Positions 1-6,992 of a stretch of DNA of 22,842 nucleotides are shown here, one piece after another. The stretch's first letter is position 1. Each line of letters begins with the position of its first letter. Below the pieces are notes generated by a model. The model had not been told where the DNA came from and ran no database searches. It saw only the letters and a program-made list of their open reading frames with translations. The position numbers and the translations under genes are program-made. Source of the stretch: CALWZE01 sp964645785 (GTDB lineage: Bacteria > Bacillota > Clostridia > Oscillospirales > Ruminococcaceae); NCBI GenBank assembly GCA_964645785.1, contig CAZYAV010000036.1, forward strand, positions 1 to 22,842. The letters run 5' to 3'.

Positions 1-587
1 CCGCGGTCAAACTGCATGCCCTCGACGACCTCGGTGTAGGTCTCCGCCGTCTTGGATTCCTCGATGGTGATGACGCCGTCGTTGGTGACCTTCTCCATCG
101 CCTCGGCAATCAGCTTGCCGACAACCTCGTCGCCCGCCGAAACGGTCGCAACCCGCGCGATGTCGTTCGAGCCGCTGACCTTTTTGCTGTTGGCGACAAT
201 CGCATCCACCGCCGTGTCAACCGCCCGGGAGATGCCCTTGCGCAGCACCATCGGGTTCGCGCCGGCCGAAACGACCTTCATACCCTCGCGCACAAGCGCC
301 TGCGCCAGCAGGGTCGCCGTCGTGGTGCCGTCGCCCGCGGCGTCGTTGGTCTTGGTGGCCGCCTCTTTAATCAGCTGCGCGCCCATGTTCTCAAACCTGT
401 CCTCAAGCTCGATCTCCTTGGCGATGGTCACGCCGTCGTTGGTGATGAGCGGCGCGCCGAATTTTTTGTCCAGCACCACGTTGCGGCCTTTCGGGCCGAG
501 GGTGATTTTAACCGTATCAGCGAGCTTGTCAATGCCGGCCTGCAAACCCTTGCGGGCTTCCTCGCCGTATTTCAAATCTTTAGCCAT
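1..587 (-). CDS. groEL: Chaperonin GroEL, N-terminal 195 residues (cut by the window edge)
   Basis: This is the 60-kDa chaperonin subunit that forms the double-ring ATP-driven folding chamber in the cytosol with GroES as lid. The frame opens with MAKDLKYGEEAR, contains the ATP-site motif DGTTTATLLAQ near residues 86-96, and still reads VVEGMQFDRG where the window ends, as in the GroEL equatorial-to-intermediate domain transition. The start at 587 is fixed by the family N-terminus and by an AAAGGAG ribosome binding site about 10 bases upstream. It lies 69 bp after groES on the same strand, so the two form the usual groESL operon driven from the CIRCE-controlled promoter near 1030. About two thirds of the protein (apical domain and C-terminal equatorial part) lies outside the window, so integrity cannot be judged. 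Confidence 0.98.
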   Translation of the reverse strand, partial: MAKDLKYGEEARKGLQAGIDKLADTVKITLGPKGRNVVLDKKFGAPLITNDGVTIAKEIELEDRFENMGAQLIKEAATKTNDAAGDGTTTATLLAQALVREGMKVVSAGANPMVLRKGISRAVDTAVDAIVANSKKVSGSNDIARVATVSAGDEVVGKLIAEAMEKVTNDGVITIEESKTAETYTEVVEGMQFDR

Positions 588-656
588 TGTCTATACACTC
601 CTTTATATGATAAACCGTTGAATGCTGCGCGCACAGGCGCAAACCCTCTGCTTCGA

Positions 657-941
657 TTACTCGACAATCGCGAGAATGTCGGAAAGGCGAACGATCAGGC
701 ACTCCTCGCCGCCGCACTTCACTTCCGTACCGGCGTATTTGCTGATGATGACCTTTTGCCCGGCCTTGACGGTCATCTCAACCTGATTGCCGTCCACAAG
801 GCCGCCGGGGCCAACCGCCACAACTTCGGCAACCTGGGGCTTTTCCTTGGCCGAGGCCGTGAGGATGATGCCGCTTTTGGTTGTCTCTTCCGCTTCCGTC
901 ATCTTGACAACAACTCTATCTGCGAGGGGTCTGATATTCAT
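657..941 (-). CDS. groES: Co-chaperonin GroES
   Basis: GroES is the 10-kDa heptameric lid that caps GroEL and closes the folding chamber. The 94-residue product begins MNIRPLADRVVVK, has the mobile-loop region EETTKSGIILTASAKEK (residues about 18-34), the GPGG turn near residue 45, and ends SDILAIVE, all standard for the family. The frame stays open further upstream, but the start at 941 is preferred because it matches the family N-terminus and has a GGAGG about 10 bases upstream. It is the first gene of the groES-groEL operon; the CIRCE operator and a sigma-A type promoter lie 45-100 bp upstream, so heat-shock repression by HrcA is expected. Confidence 0.98.
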   Translation of the reverse strand: MNIRPLADRVVVKMTEAEETTKSGIILTASAKEKPQVAEVVAVGPGGLVDGNQVEMTVKAGQKVIISKYAGTEVKCGGEECLIVRLSDILAIVE

Positions 942-985
942 AACTGTCGCTTCCTCCATAAAATTATTTTCATTATTCTTTCGTT

Positions 986-1012
986 TTAGCACTCTGCTCT
1001 TTTGAGTGCTAA
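986..1012 (-). promoter_or_regulatory. CIRCE operator (HrcA binding site)
   Basis: A perfect inverted repeat TTAGCACTC, nine-base spacer, GAGTGCTAA lies between the groES promoter and the gene. It is identical to the CIRCE consensus bound by the heat-shock repressor HrcA. The expected transcription start falls inside the element, so repressor binding would block initiation. Confidence 0.98.
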
Positions 1013-1016
1013 CTAT

Positions 1017-1044
1017 ATTTTAGCGCGTTTTTTCGGTTTGTCAA
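1017..1044 (-). promoter_or_regulatory. groESL promoter, sigma-A type
   Basis: On the minus strand TTGACA (1044-1039) is followed after 16 bases by TAAAAT (1022-1017). It sits immediately upstream of CIRCE and is the only good promoter before groES. Confidence 0.85.
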
Positions 1045-1590
1045 GCGTTTTTTATATTTTTTTGCGCTGCGCAGTTTGGTGCGGGCGAAACCGGCGGCCG
1101 TTCCGCCCCGCGGCGGCGCAGCGACGCCCTTGTCCAGGCCGCCCCGCACGCCCTTTGGCGGCCGCGAACGGGGCGGCAGTTGGGACAGGATACCGCACCT
1201 GTCCGCTGCGCACCCGAGCCGCTGCGCGCAGCCGCGACAGCCCGGCGGATTTCCGAAACGCACTTCCCCCGGCTGTGGGCGGCCGGGCACAGTCCTTCGG
1301 CTGCGCGCCGGGTTCTCCCTTACAGCGTTTCCCTGCGCGCAGGCAGCCTTCAAAAAAGCAGCGCCGCGAACCCATGTCGCGGCGCTGCCCGGTGTTCTGG
1401 TTATCCGTCCCCATCCGGCGGACAGCCGGATAGGCCGCGCGGGCGGTTCACCGCGCAGGGTGTTCGGGGATTGCCGCAGCAGCCCGCTCCGCCGCGCACC
1501 CCGGCGCGCCGCGTTCGGAACCGGGAAGTCCGCTTCCTTGCCCGGCCGGTTCCGTCCCGGCAGCCGTCCCGCTCTGTGCGCCACGCTCCT
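1045..1590. other. GC-rich intergenic region between the groESL promoter and the cyclodeaminase-family gene
   Basis: No credible gene is seen. Long open frames on both strands are GC-driven, Arg/Pro/Gly-rich and without family resemblance or ribosome binding sites. The region holds the minus-strand terminator at 1352-1388 and a small inverted repeat GGACAGG / CCTGTCC at 1182-1204 with no T-tract. Confidence 0.7.
1352..1388 (-). terminator. Rho-independent terminator of the cyclodeaminase-family gene
   Basis: A perfect 12-bp stem (GCAGCGCCGCGA, 1358-1369, pairing with 1377-1388), a 7-base loop, then TTTTTT on the minus strand. It lies about 200 bases downstream of the stop at 1591, leaving a long 3' untranslated stretch. 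Confidence 0.9.
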
Positions 1591-2583
1591 TTAAAGCGGC
1601 AGGCGCGTCCCGAGCCCCGCGGCGAGCGCGCGCTCGTAGATTCTGGCGGCGCACACAAGGTCGTCCACCGCAATCCCGACCGGCATACTGAAAATCGTCT
1701 CCTGCGGGCTTGTGCGCCCCGGCGCCTGCCCCGTCAGCAGCTCCCCGAGGGTGGCCGTCGGTTCCTCAATGCCGTCGAAAAACCCGTTTTGTTTGCCCCA
1801 CGCAAACATGGCGCGGTCGTCCACAAAAACGCGATCGGCGCACTGCCGCACCGCGCCCCGCAGAAAGCTCGCGTCGTGGTTGACGGTGATCACCGTCGCA
1901 CCCAGCTTGACCCATTCGGCCGGGATCTCCCGCGCGCGGTCGTCCGTATAGCCCGGTGCCGTCACCAGCAGCAGGTCGCTGCCCCGCACCGCCTCCTCCA
2001 GCGACCCCACCGGCCGCGCGTCCAGCTGCCAGCGTTCGCGCGCCTGCGCGCACAGGCGCTGCGCCTTTTCGGGGTGCGGGTTCCACGCGCGAACCTCGCT
2101 TATAAACGGCGCCTCGCTGTGCAGCGCCTCCAGATTCGCGCGCCCCTGGTTGCCGCAGCCGATTACGCAGGCCGTCCGCGCGGTATCGGGCACAAGGCGG
2201 CGCACCGCGCACCCGCTCACCGCCGCCGTGCGCAGGATGGTGATCTCCATGCAGTCGAGAATGGCCAGCGGCTTCCCCGTCTCGGCGTCGTTGAGCAGGA
2301 TCATGCCCATCAGTCCCGGCAGACCGTTGACTGCGGGGTTGTCAAAATACCCGCTGATCCACTTGATGCCGCAATACGCCATCCCCCGGATGGCGCAGGG
2401 CATGGCGTGCAGGAAATTGCTGCCCCTGGGCAGAATCTCGCTTTTGGGCGGCATGTCGGTCAGCCCCTGCGCGTGCGCGCGCAGCCCCGCCTCAACCGCG
2501 TCGACGCATTCCCGCATCGTCATGCCGACATCGCGCACCTCCCGCTGGGAGAGATACAGCACCTCCATGTCCTTCCGTTCCAT
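1591..2583 (-). CDS. Ornithine cyclodeaminase / mu-crystallin family NAD(P)-dependent enzyme
   Basis: The 330-residue product has the full family layout: an N-terminal substrate and dimer domain, LRTAAVSG (residues 117-124), a Rossmann dinucleotide motif IGCGNQG (141-147), and the C-terminal LLTGQAPGRTSPQETIF segment (282-298) typical of the group. Lys74 in GIKWISG and Asp237 in VNHDASFLRG are candidates for the catalytic pair. Members deaminate ornithine to proline, dehydrogenate alanine, or reduce cyclic ketimines, so the substrate cannot be assigned here. The ATG at 2583 is chosen because GGGAGGCGGAG lies just upstream; an in-frame TTG at 2601 has no such site. It is a single-gene unit, with its own terminator at 1352-1388 and a 304-bp gap to the lipid-kinase gene upstream. 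Confidence 0.9.
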   Translation of the reverse strand: MERKDMEVLYLSQREVRDVGMTMRECVDAVEAGLRAHAQGLTDMPPKSEILPRGSNFLHAMPCAIRGMAYCGIKWISGYFDNPAVNGLPGLMGMILLNDAETGKPLAILDCMEITILRTAAVSGCAVRRLVPDTARTACVIGCGNQGRANLEALHSEAPFISEVRAWNPHPEKAQRLCAQARERWQLDARPVGSLEEAVRGSDLLLVTAPGYTDDRAREIPAEWVKLGATVITVNHDASFLRGAVRQCADRVFVDDRAMFAWGKQNGFFDGIEEPTATLGELLTGQAPGRTSPQETIFSMPVGIAVDDLVCAARIYERALAAGLGTRLPL

Positions 2584-2887
2584 TTTCTCCGCCTCCCGCA
2601 ATTCAAAACAGGCGCTTCGCCGCCCGGTTTTCTTTCCCGCCCGGTTCTTGGTTCTTCCTATTATCTTATAAACAAAAAGCGCGACGCGCCCGCCCCGGCA
2701 GCGCCGCAGCTGTTCGGATGATTGTTAAAGCGAACCGCCCCGCCCGGCACAGGGCGGAGCGCAGATTTTATCCGCATGTGCGGCGCAGGGGAAAAGCCGG
2801 AACCCCGCACTTTTCCGCCCCGCGGAAGCGGACGGCCGCCGCCGGGCGATATACGGGCGCTGCGCGCCCCGCCGCGGACGCCCCGCC

Positions 2888-3832
2888 TCAGCGCGCCGGT
2901 GATTCGGACGCGCCGCCCCCGGGCACGACAAACCGCATCTTGTGGTGCAGCATCTCGATGTCGATGTGGCGGGAACGGGTAATCTCCCCGTCTATGTTCA
3001 CGCAGAATTCGCTCTCCCCGTCCAGCTCGACGCGGTCGGTGCGGTAATACCGCATACAGTCCCGCAGCGGCTCCAGCACCGCGCCGTCCTCGCTCAGATG
3101 CTCCCCGCGCTGGTAGACGCCCAGCACCCGCACAAGCCGCAGCAGCGAGATTTTGTCCACCACAACAAGGTCGATAATCCCGTCGTCCACCAGCGCCCTG
3201 GGGGTTGCCATGTAATGGCCGCCGTATACCCGGCCGTTTCCGGCCACCGCAAGGGTGAAGCTTCCCTCGATCTCCTCCCCGTTGAGCCGGATGCGCAGCC
3301 GCTTCCCCAGCGGCTTCAGGATGCACTCGAGGGTGGCGAGGTCGTAGGCGATCTGCCCGCGGAAAAGCCGGTGCTGCCGCCAGCGGTTCATCGCGTTCGC
3401 CACATCCGCGTCGATGCCGACCGAGACGATGTTCATGCAGATGGAGTCGTTGACCCGCAGCAGGTCGACCGCGCGGCTCGGCGCCTCGACCATGGCAACC
3501 ACGTCCCGGAACTGCGCGGCCTCCCCAAAGCACTTGATAAAGTCGTTGCCGCTACCGCAGGGATAGGCCGCAAATTCCACATTGGGGAATTCATACGCGC
3601 CCGAAACTGTCTCGCTCAGCGTGCCGTCCCCGCCGCACGCGCAGAGGCGCACCGGCTCGCCCTTGAGCGCCGCCGCGCGCGCAATCTCCCGCGCGTGGCC
3701 GGGATATTCGGTTTTTACAACCTCGTACAGGACACCTTTGCCCGCAAGGCTCTGGTGGATTTTGGGGATGACGGTTGTTTCCGCGTCCCGCTTTCCCGAA
3801 ACCGGGTTGACAATAAAAATGCAGTTCATCAT
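2888..3832 (-). CDS. Diacylglycerol kinase / YegS-like lipid kinase
   Basis: The 314-residue product is a DAGK-catalytic-domain lipid kinase that phosphorylates diacylglycerol or a related lipid at the membrane using ATP. It begins MMNCIFIVNPVSGK, carries the ATP-binding GGDGT at residues 67-71, and has PCGSGNDFIK (91-100), the second conserved nucleotide/metal motif. The C-terminal half has the beta-sandwich strands VAGNGRVYGGHYMATPRALVDDG and IDGEI seen in the family. Its ATG overlaps the stop of the upstream Gx-transporter gene (ATGA), so the two are probably translationally coupled; a second ATG follows directly and could equally be used. In Firmicutes such enzymes recycle diacylglycerol released by lipoteichoic acid synthesis; that role is inference here. 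Confidence 0.92.
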   Translation of the reverse strand: MMNCIFIVNPVSGKRDAETTVIPKIHQSLAGKGVLYEVVKTEYPGHAREIARAAALKGEPVRLCACGGDGTLSETVSGAYEFPNVEFAAYPCGSGNDFIKCFGEAAQFRDVVAMVEAPSRAVDLLRVNDSICMNIVSVGIDADVANAMNRWRQHRLFRGQIAYDLATLECILKPLGKRLRIRLNGEEIEGSFTLAVAGNGRVYGGHYMATPRALVDDGIIDLVVVDKISLLRLVRVLGVYQRGEHLSEDGAVLEPLRDCMRYYRTDRVELDGESEFCVNIDGEITRSRHIDIEMLHHKMRFVVPGGGASESPAR

Positions 3833-4350
3833 TCCTCTTTCTCCCGTCCGTCAAACTGTAAGCCGAGCCTTGCAAGCGCCGGCAGAACAAGCCGCAGCAC
3901 AACCGCCGTCAAAAGCCCCATCCCGATCCCCGACAGCACCAGAACCGGCAGGTAGTACAGCGCGTAGGCCGAGCGCAGCAGCCCCCACGCCACGGCCAGC
4001 TGGCCGAGGTTGTGGCAGACGGCGCCGGCCACGCTGGTCATCGCCCGGCTCGCGTGCAGCCGGTTGGCCAGCAGCATCACCCCAACCGAGAGCAGCCCGC
4101 CGGCCAGGCTGAACATCCCCGCCGTCACGCCGCGCGTCAGCAGCACAAAGCCCGATTTCAGCCCGGCCAGCGTAAAGGCGGCCGGCGCGCCCATAAAAAA
4201 CAGCGCGTACATGGTCACGATATTGGAAAGCCCGAGCCTGATGCCGGGCACGGCCGTGAAGCCCGGCAGCGCGTTTTCAAGCGCGCTGAGCGCGACGGCC
4301 ATCGCCAGCAGCAGCCCCAGATACGCGATTCGCCTTGCTTTGTTTTTCAA
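3829..4350 (-). CDS. Gx transporter family / heptaprenyl diphosphate synthase component I-like membrane protein
   Basis: The 173-residue, highly hydrophobic product shows about five to six membrane segments and the signature VPGIRLGLSNIVTMYAL near residue 37, characteristic of the family called Gx transporter or Hpre_diP_synt_I. These are S-component-like integral membrane proteins whose genes often sit beside FMN-binding lipoproteins and lipid-quinone genes. The frame is open to 4545, but the start is placed at TTG 4350: GGAGAG lies 8 bases upstream, and the following residues KNKARRIAYLGLLLA match family N-termini. An ATG at 4398 has no ribosome binding site and would add a non-conserved leader. 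It overlaps the downstream lipid-kinase gene by 4 bp and is divergent from the FMN-binding-like lipoprotein at 4537, a pairing that suggests a shared redox or cofactor role. Confidence 0.82.
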   Translation of the reverse strand: MKNKARRIAYLGLLLAMAVALSALENALPGFTAVPGIRLGLSNIVTMYALFFMGAPAAFTLAGLKSGFVLLTRGVTAGMFSLAGGLLSVGVMLLANRLHASRAMTSVAGAVCHNLGQLAVAWGLLRSAYALYYLPVLVLSGIGMGLLTAVVLRLVLPALARLGLQFDGREKEE

Positions 4351-4460
4351 CTGTGTCTCTCCGTTTTTTACCTGCAATTTCCGCCCGGTATGCATAACCG
4401 GCGGCGGATACGCATAGCATAGCAGCAATCCGCCGCTTTTTCGACCGGCTTCGCCGCCAT

Positions 4461-4478
4461 CCGGCGGTATACTGCCGG
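4461..4478. promoter_or_regulatory. Imperfect palindrome in the divergent intergenic region (possible operator)
   Basis: An 18-bp inverted repeat centred on GTATAC, with arms CCGGCGGTA and TACTGCCGG and one mismatched pair, lies between the divergent Gx-transporter and lipoprotein genes. A TATACT at 4468-4473 within it could be a -10 element for the plus-strand gene, although no good -35 is visible. Operator function is a guess. Confidence 0.3.
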
Positions 4479-4536
4479 CAAGGCCGGGACGCAGCCGCCG
4501 TTCCGCGCCCATCTCAGCAAGACAGGAGGGAGTCGG

Positions 4537-5001
4537 ATGTCCCAACTACACCGCAAAGCCCTGCGGTTTATCCCCGCGCTGCTGCTTGCGCTCTGCGCGC
4601 TACTGGCCGCCTGCGGGCAGGAAGCCCCCGCCGTCGCGGACGGCACCTATCGCGCCGAGTTCGACGCGGCCGATGCCAACGGGTATATTGATTTTGTCGA
4701 AATCACCTTTTCGGACGGCCTTGTCGTCAGCGTCGCGGCCGACGCCTATCACGCCGAGACCGGCGGGCTGAAGTCCGCCAGCGAGAGCTACCGGGAGGAC
4801 ATGCAGCCCCAGTGCGGCACCTTTCCGGAAAAATACTACCGCGACCTGATTAACCAGTACCTCGCCAACCCGACGGCCGACAGCGTCGACACCGTCGCGG
4901 GCGCGACCTGCAGCTCGCAGGATTTTGTCCGGCTTGCGCGCGCGCTCGAGCAGGCCGTCCAGCAGGGGAACGCCGGAACAGTCGTCGTCCCCCGCGAATG
5001 A
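4537..5001 (+). CDS. Secreted lipoprotein with FMN-binding-like domain
   Basis: The 154-residue product has a lipoprotein signal: basic start, hydrophobic run, and lipobox LAAC with the acylated Cys at residue 26. The mature part starts DGTYRAEFDAADANGYIDFVEITFSDG and ends with DTVAGATCSSQDFVRLA (118-132). The DxxxGAT pattern resembles the site at which ApbE-type transferases attach FMN to a threonine (here Thr124) in NqrC, RnfG and PplA-like proteins. It would sit on the outer face of the cytoplasmic membrane and could carry electrons to extracellular acceptors. The start is fixed by AGGAGGG 7 bases upstream. It is divergent from the Gx-transporter gene at 4350, a known genomic partner of such lipoproteins. 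Flavinylation is inferred; no ApbE gene is in this window. Confidence 0.8.
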   Translation: MSQLHRKALRFIPALLLALCALLAACGQEAPAVADGTYRAEFDAADANGYIDFVEITFSDGLVVSVAADAYHAETGGLKSASESYREDMQPQCGTFPEKYYRDLINQYLANPTADSVDTVAGATCSSQDFVRLARALEQAVQQGNAGTVVVPRE

Positions 5002-5065
5002 AGCGCGGGCGGGCTTTGCGCCGGGGCGCCCATGCCGTCCGCAAGCCTTCGCGGCGGCATGGCAG

Positions 5066-5465
5066 CCCGGGACGGCGCAGCCCGCCTTTTTGGGGGACAG
5101 CCTTCCCCGCGGACTCCGGCAAGGTTCCGCTTCTTCTGGCGGCAGCCCTCGGGATGCGCGCCGCTTTCAAGTGTGCGGCCGTCGGGGCAATCCACCCGGG
5201 ACGGTGCAGTCCGCCTTGCTCCGGCTTTGCCCGCGCCCGCCGCTTTCCCGACCCGGCCGCCCCTGTTTTGGGCAGCGGTCTTTCCCGCGAACTCCGGCAA
5301 GGCCACCCTGCTTCTGGCGGAAGCCGTATCCCTCGGGATGCGCGCCGCTTTCAAGTGTGCCGCCGTCGGGGCAAGCTTCCCGGGACGGAACAGTCCGCCT
5401 TTTTGGGGGAACAGCCTTTCCCGCAAACTCCGGCAAGGCCGCTCTGCCCGCGCCCGGCCGCCCGC
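5066..5465. repeat. Three imperfect intergenic tandem repeats
   Basis: Three diverged copies start at about 5066, 5195 and 5379, each with CCCGGGACGG. They share further blocks: CAGTCCGCCTT, a GGGGGACAGCCTTTCCCGC-like block, AACTCCGGCAAGG, and (copies 1 and 2) CTCGGGATGCGCGCCGC, TTTCAAGTGTGC and CCGTCGGGGCAA. Spacings are about 129 and 184 bp because copy 2 carries an insertion near 5220-5270, and copy 3 is shortened. A hairpin CCATGCCG / CGGCATGG at 5030-5062, directly after the lipoprotein gene, precedes the array. Open frames run through it in several phases but show no protein family. The array fills most of the gap between 5001 and 5588. Confidence 0.75.
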
Positions 5466-5483
5466 CGGCTTTGCCGCGCGCCC

Positions 5484-5513
5484 TTGAATCCGCCCGTTCC
5501 GATGTAGTATAAT
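5484..5513 (+). promoter_or_regulatory. Promoter of the MBOAT-DHHW operon
   Basis: TTGAAT (5484-5489), 18-base spacer, TATAAT (5508-5513), about 75 bp before the MBOAT start codon. It stands at the edge of the GC-rich repeat block. Confidence 0.75.
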
Positions 5514-5587
5514 GACGCAGCGGCCGCGCGGCCGCGCGGTTCTGCCGGACGTTTAAATCACCCAACCCACACAACGGAGATCGAAGC

Positions 5588-6976
5588 ATGGTTTTCAGCA
5601 GTCTGCTGTTTATCTTTCAATTTCTGCCCGCCGCGTTATTACTTTACTATATTGCGCCAAAAAAAGCAAAAAATCTCGTGCTGTTTCTGGTCAGCCTCGT
5701 CTTTTATTCCTGGGGCGAGGTGCGCTTTTTCCCGGTCATGCTCGCAACCATCGTGGTCAACTATTTCTGCGCGGTCGGCATCGAAAACGCCGCGCGGGCG
5801 GGCAGGCCGCCGGCTGTGCGCAGGCTGCTGCTCGGCGCGGCGCTCGCGGTCAGCCTCGGGTTCCTGTTCGTGTTCAAATACGCGGATTTCGCCGTCGCCA
5901 ACCTCAACGCGCTGCTGGGGACAAGCCTGCCCGTGCTCGGCCTGACCCTGCCGCTGGGCATCAGCTTTTACACCTTCCAGACCCTGTCCTACACCATCGA
6001 CGTCTACCGCGGCAAGGTGGAGGCGGAGCGCAATTTCATCAACACCGCCGCCTTTGTCGTCCTCTTCCCCCAGCTGATTGCCGGGCCGATTGTCCGCTAT
6101 TCGGACATCCAGCGCGAGCTGCGCAGCCGCACGGTCACCCCCGAAATGCTCGAGACGGGGATGGAGGAATTCATCATCGGCCTTGCCCGCAAGGTGCTCA
6201 TCGCCAACAGCGTCGGCGCGCTGTGGGACGAGATCCAGACCCTCGGCTTTGCGCGGATCTCCGCGCCGCTCGCCTGGCTCGGCGCGCTCGCGTTCACCCT
6301 GCAAATTTACTTTGATTTTTCCGGCTATTCCCAGATGGCCATCGGCCTCGGCCGGATGATGGGCTTCCACTTCCCCAAAAACTTCGACAATCCCTACTCC
6401 TCCAAAAGCATCACCGAGTTCTGGCGCCGGTGGCACATCACCCTGTCCAGCTGGTTCCGGGAATATGTCTATATCCCGCTGGGCGGCAACCGCCGGGGCT
6501 ACGCGCGCCAGCTGTTCAACATGTTCGTCGTCTGGGCGTGCACCGGGCTGTGGCACGGCGCCTCCTGGAACTTTGTGCTGTGGGGGCTGTATTACTTTGT
6601 GCTGCTCGCGGTTGAAAAGGCGGGTCTGCTGCGGTTTTTGGAAAAGCACCGGCTATTTGCCCATCTGTACACCCTGTTTGCAGTGGTGCTTGGCTGGGTG
6701 CTGTTCCAGATCACCGACTTTTCCGCGCTGCGGGTCTATCTCGGCCGGATGTTCCTGCCCGGCGGCGCGCAGGTCGGCGCGCAGTATTACCTGCGCAACT
6801 ACGCCGTGATCCTCCTCACCGGCGCGTTCTTCTCCACCGACACGGCCGGCTGCCTCTATCAGGCCGTCCGGGAAAAGCGCGCGCTGAAGCGGGTGCTGCT
6901 GGTGCTCCTGTTCCTTCTTTGCGTCGCCTATCTTGTCGATTCCACCTACAATCCGTTCCTGTATTTCCGGTTCTGA
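5588..6976 (+). CDS. MBOAT family membrane-bound O-acyltransferase (AlgI/DltB-like)
   Basis: This 462-residue polytopic membrane protein belongs to the MBOAT family that passes acyl groups across the membrane for O-acylation of exported polymers. The start VFSSLLFIFQFLPAALLLYY, the middle PLGISFYTFQTLSYTIDVYRG, the re-entrant segment SITEFWRRWHITLSSWFREYVYIPLGGNR and the invariant-His motif TGLWHGASWNF are all present; the His is residue 323. A second conserved His is residue 283. Length fits AlgI-type members. It is 16 bp upstream of a DHHW-family gene, the typical extracytoplasmic acetyltransferase partner. The promoter at 5484-5513 and terminator at 8261-8302 delimit the pair. The acceptor glycan is not indicated by any neighbouring biosynthetic gene. 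Confidence 0.95.
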   Translation: MVFSSLLFIFQFLPAALLLYYIAPKKAKNLVLFLVSLVFYSWGEVRFFPVMLATIVVNYFCAVGIENAARAGRPPAVRRLLLGAALAVSLGFLFVFKYADFAVANLNALLGTSLPVLGLTLPLGISFYTFQTLSYTIDVYRGKVEAERNFINTAAFVVLFPQLIAGPIVRYSDIQRELRSRTVTPEMLETGMEEFIIGLARKVLIANSVGALWDEIQTLGFARISAPLAWLGALAFTLQIYFDFSGYSQMAIGLGRMMGFHFPKNFDNPYSSKSITEFWRRWHITLSSWFREYVYIPLGGNRRGYARQLFNMFVVWACTGLWHGASWNFVLWGLYYFVLLAVEKAGLLRFLEKHRLFAHLYTLFAVVLGWVLFQITDFSALRVYLGRMFLPGGAQVGAQYYLRNYAVILLTGAFFSTDTAGCLYQAVREKRALKRVLLVLLFLLCVAYLVDSTYNPFLYFRF

Positions 6977-6992
6977 AAGGGGGTGCTTTGCG

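Noticed and set aside
1180..2721. Very long plus-strand open frame (about 513 codons) opposite the cyclodeaminase-family gene
   Set aside because: It is the mirror of a GC-rich real gene plus non-coding DNA. The product is Arg/Pro/Ala-rich, has no family resemblance and no ribosome binding site.
4351..4545. Extended N-terminus of the Gx transporter gene up to 4545
   Set aside because: The upstream part is not hydrophobic or family-like, has no ribosome binding site, and would overlap the divergent lipoprotein start. The TTG at 4350 has a good GGAG site.
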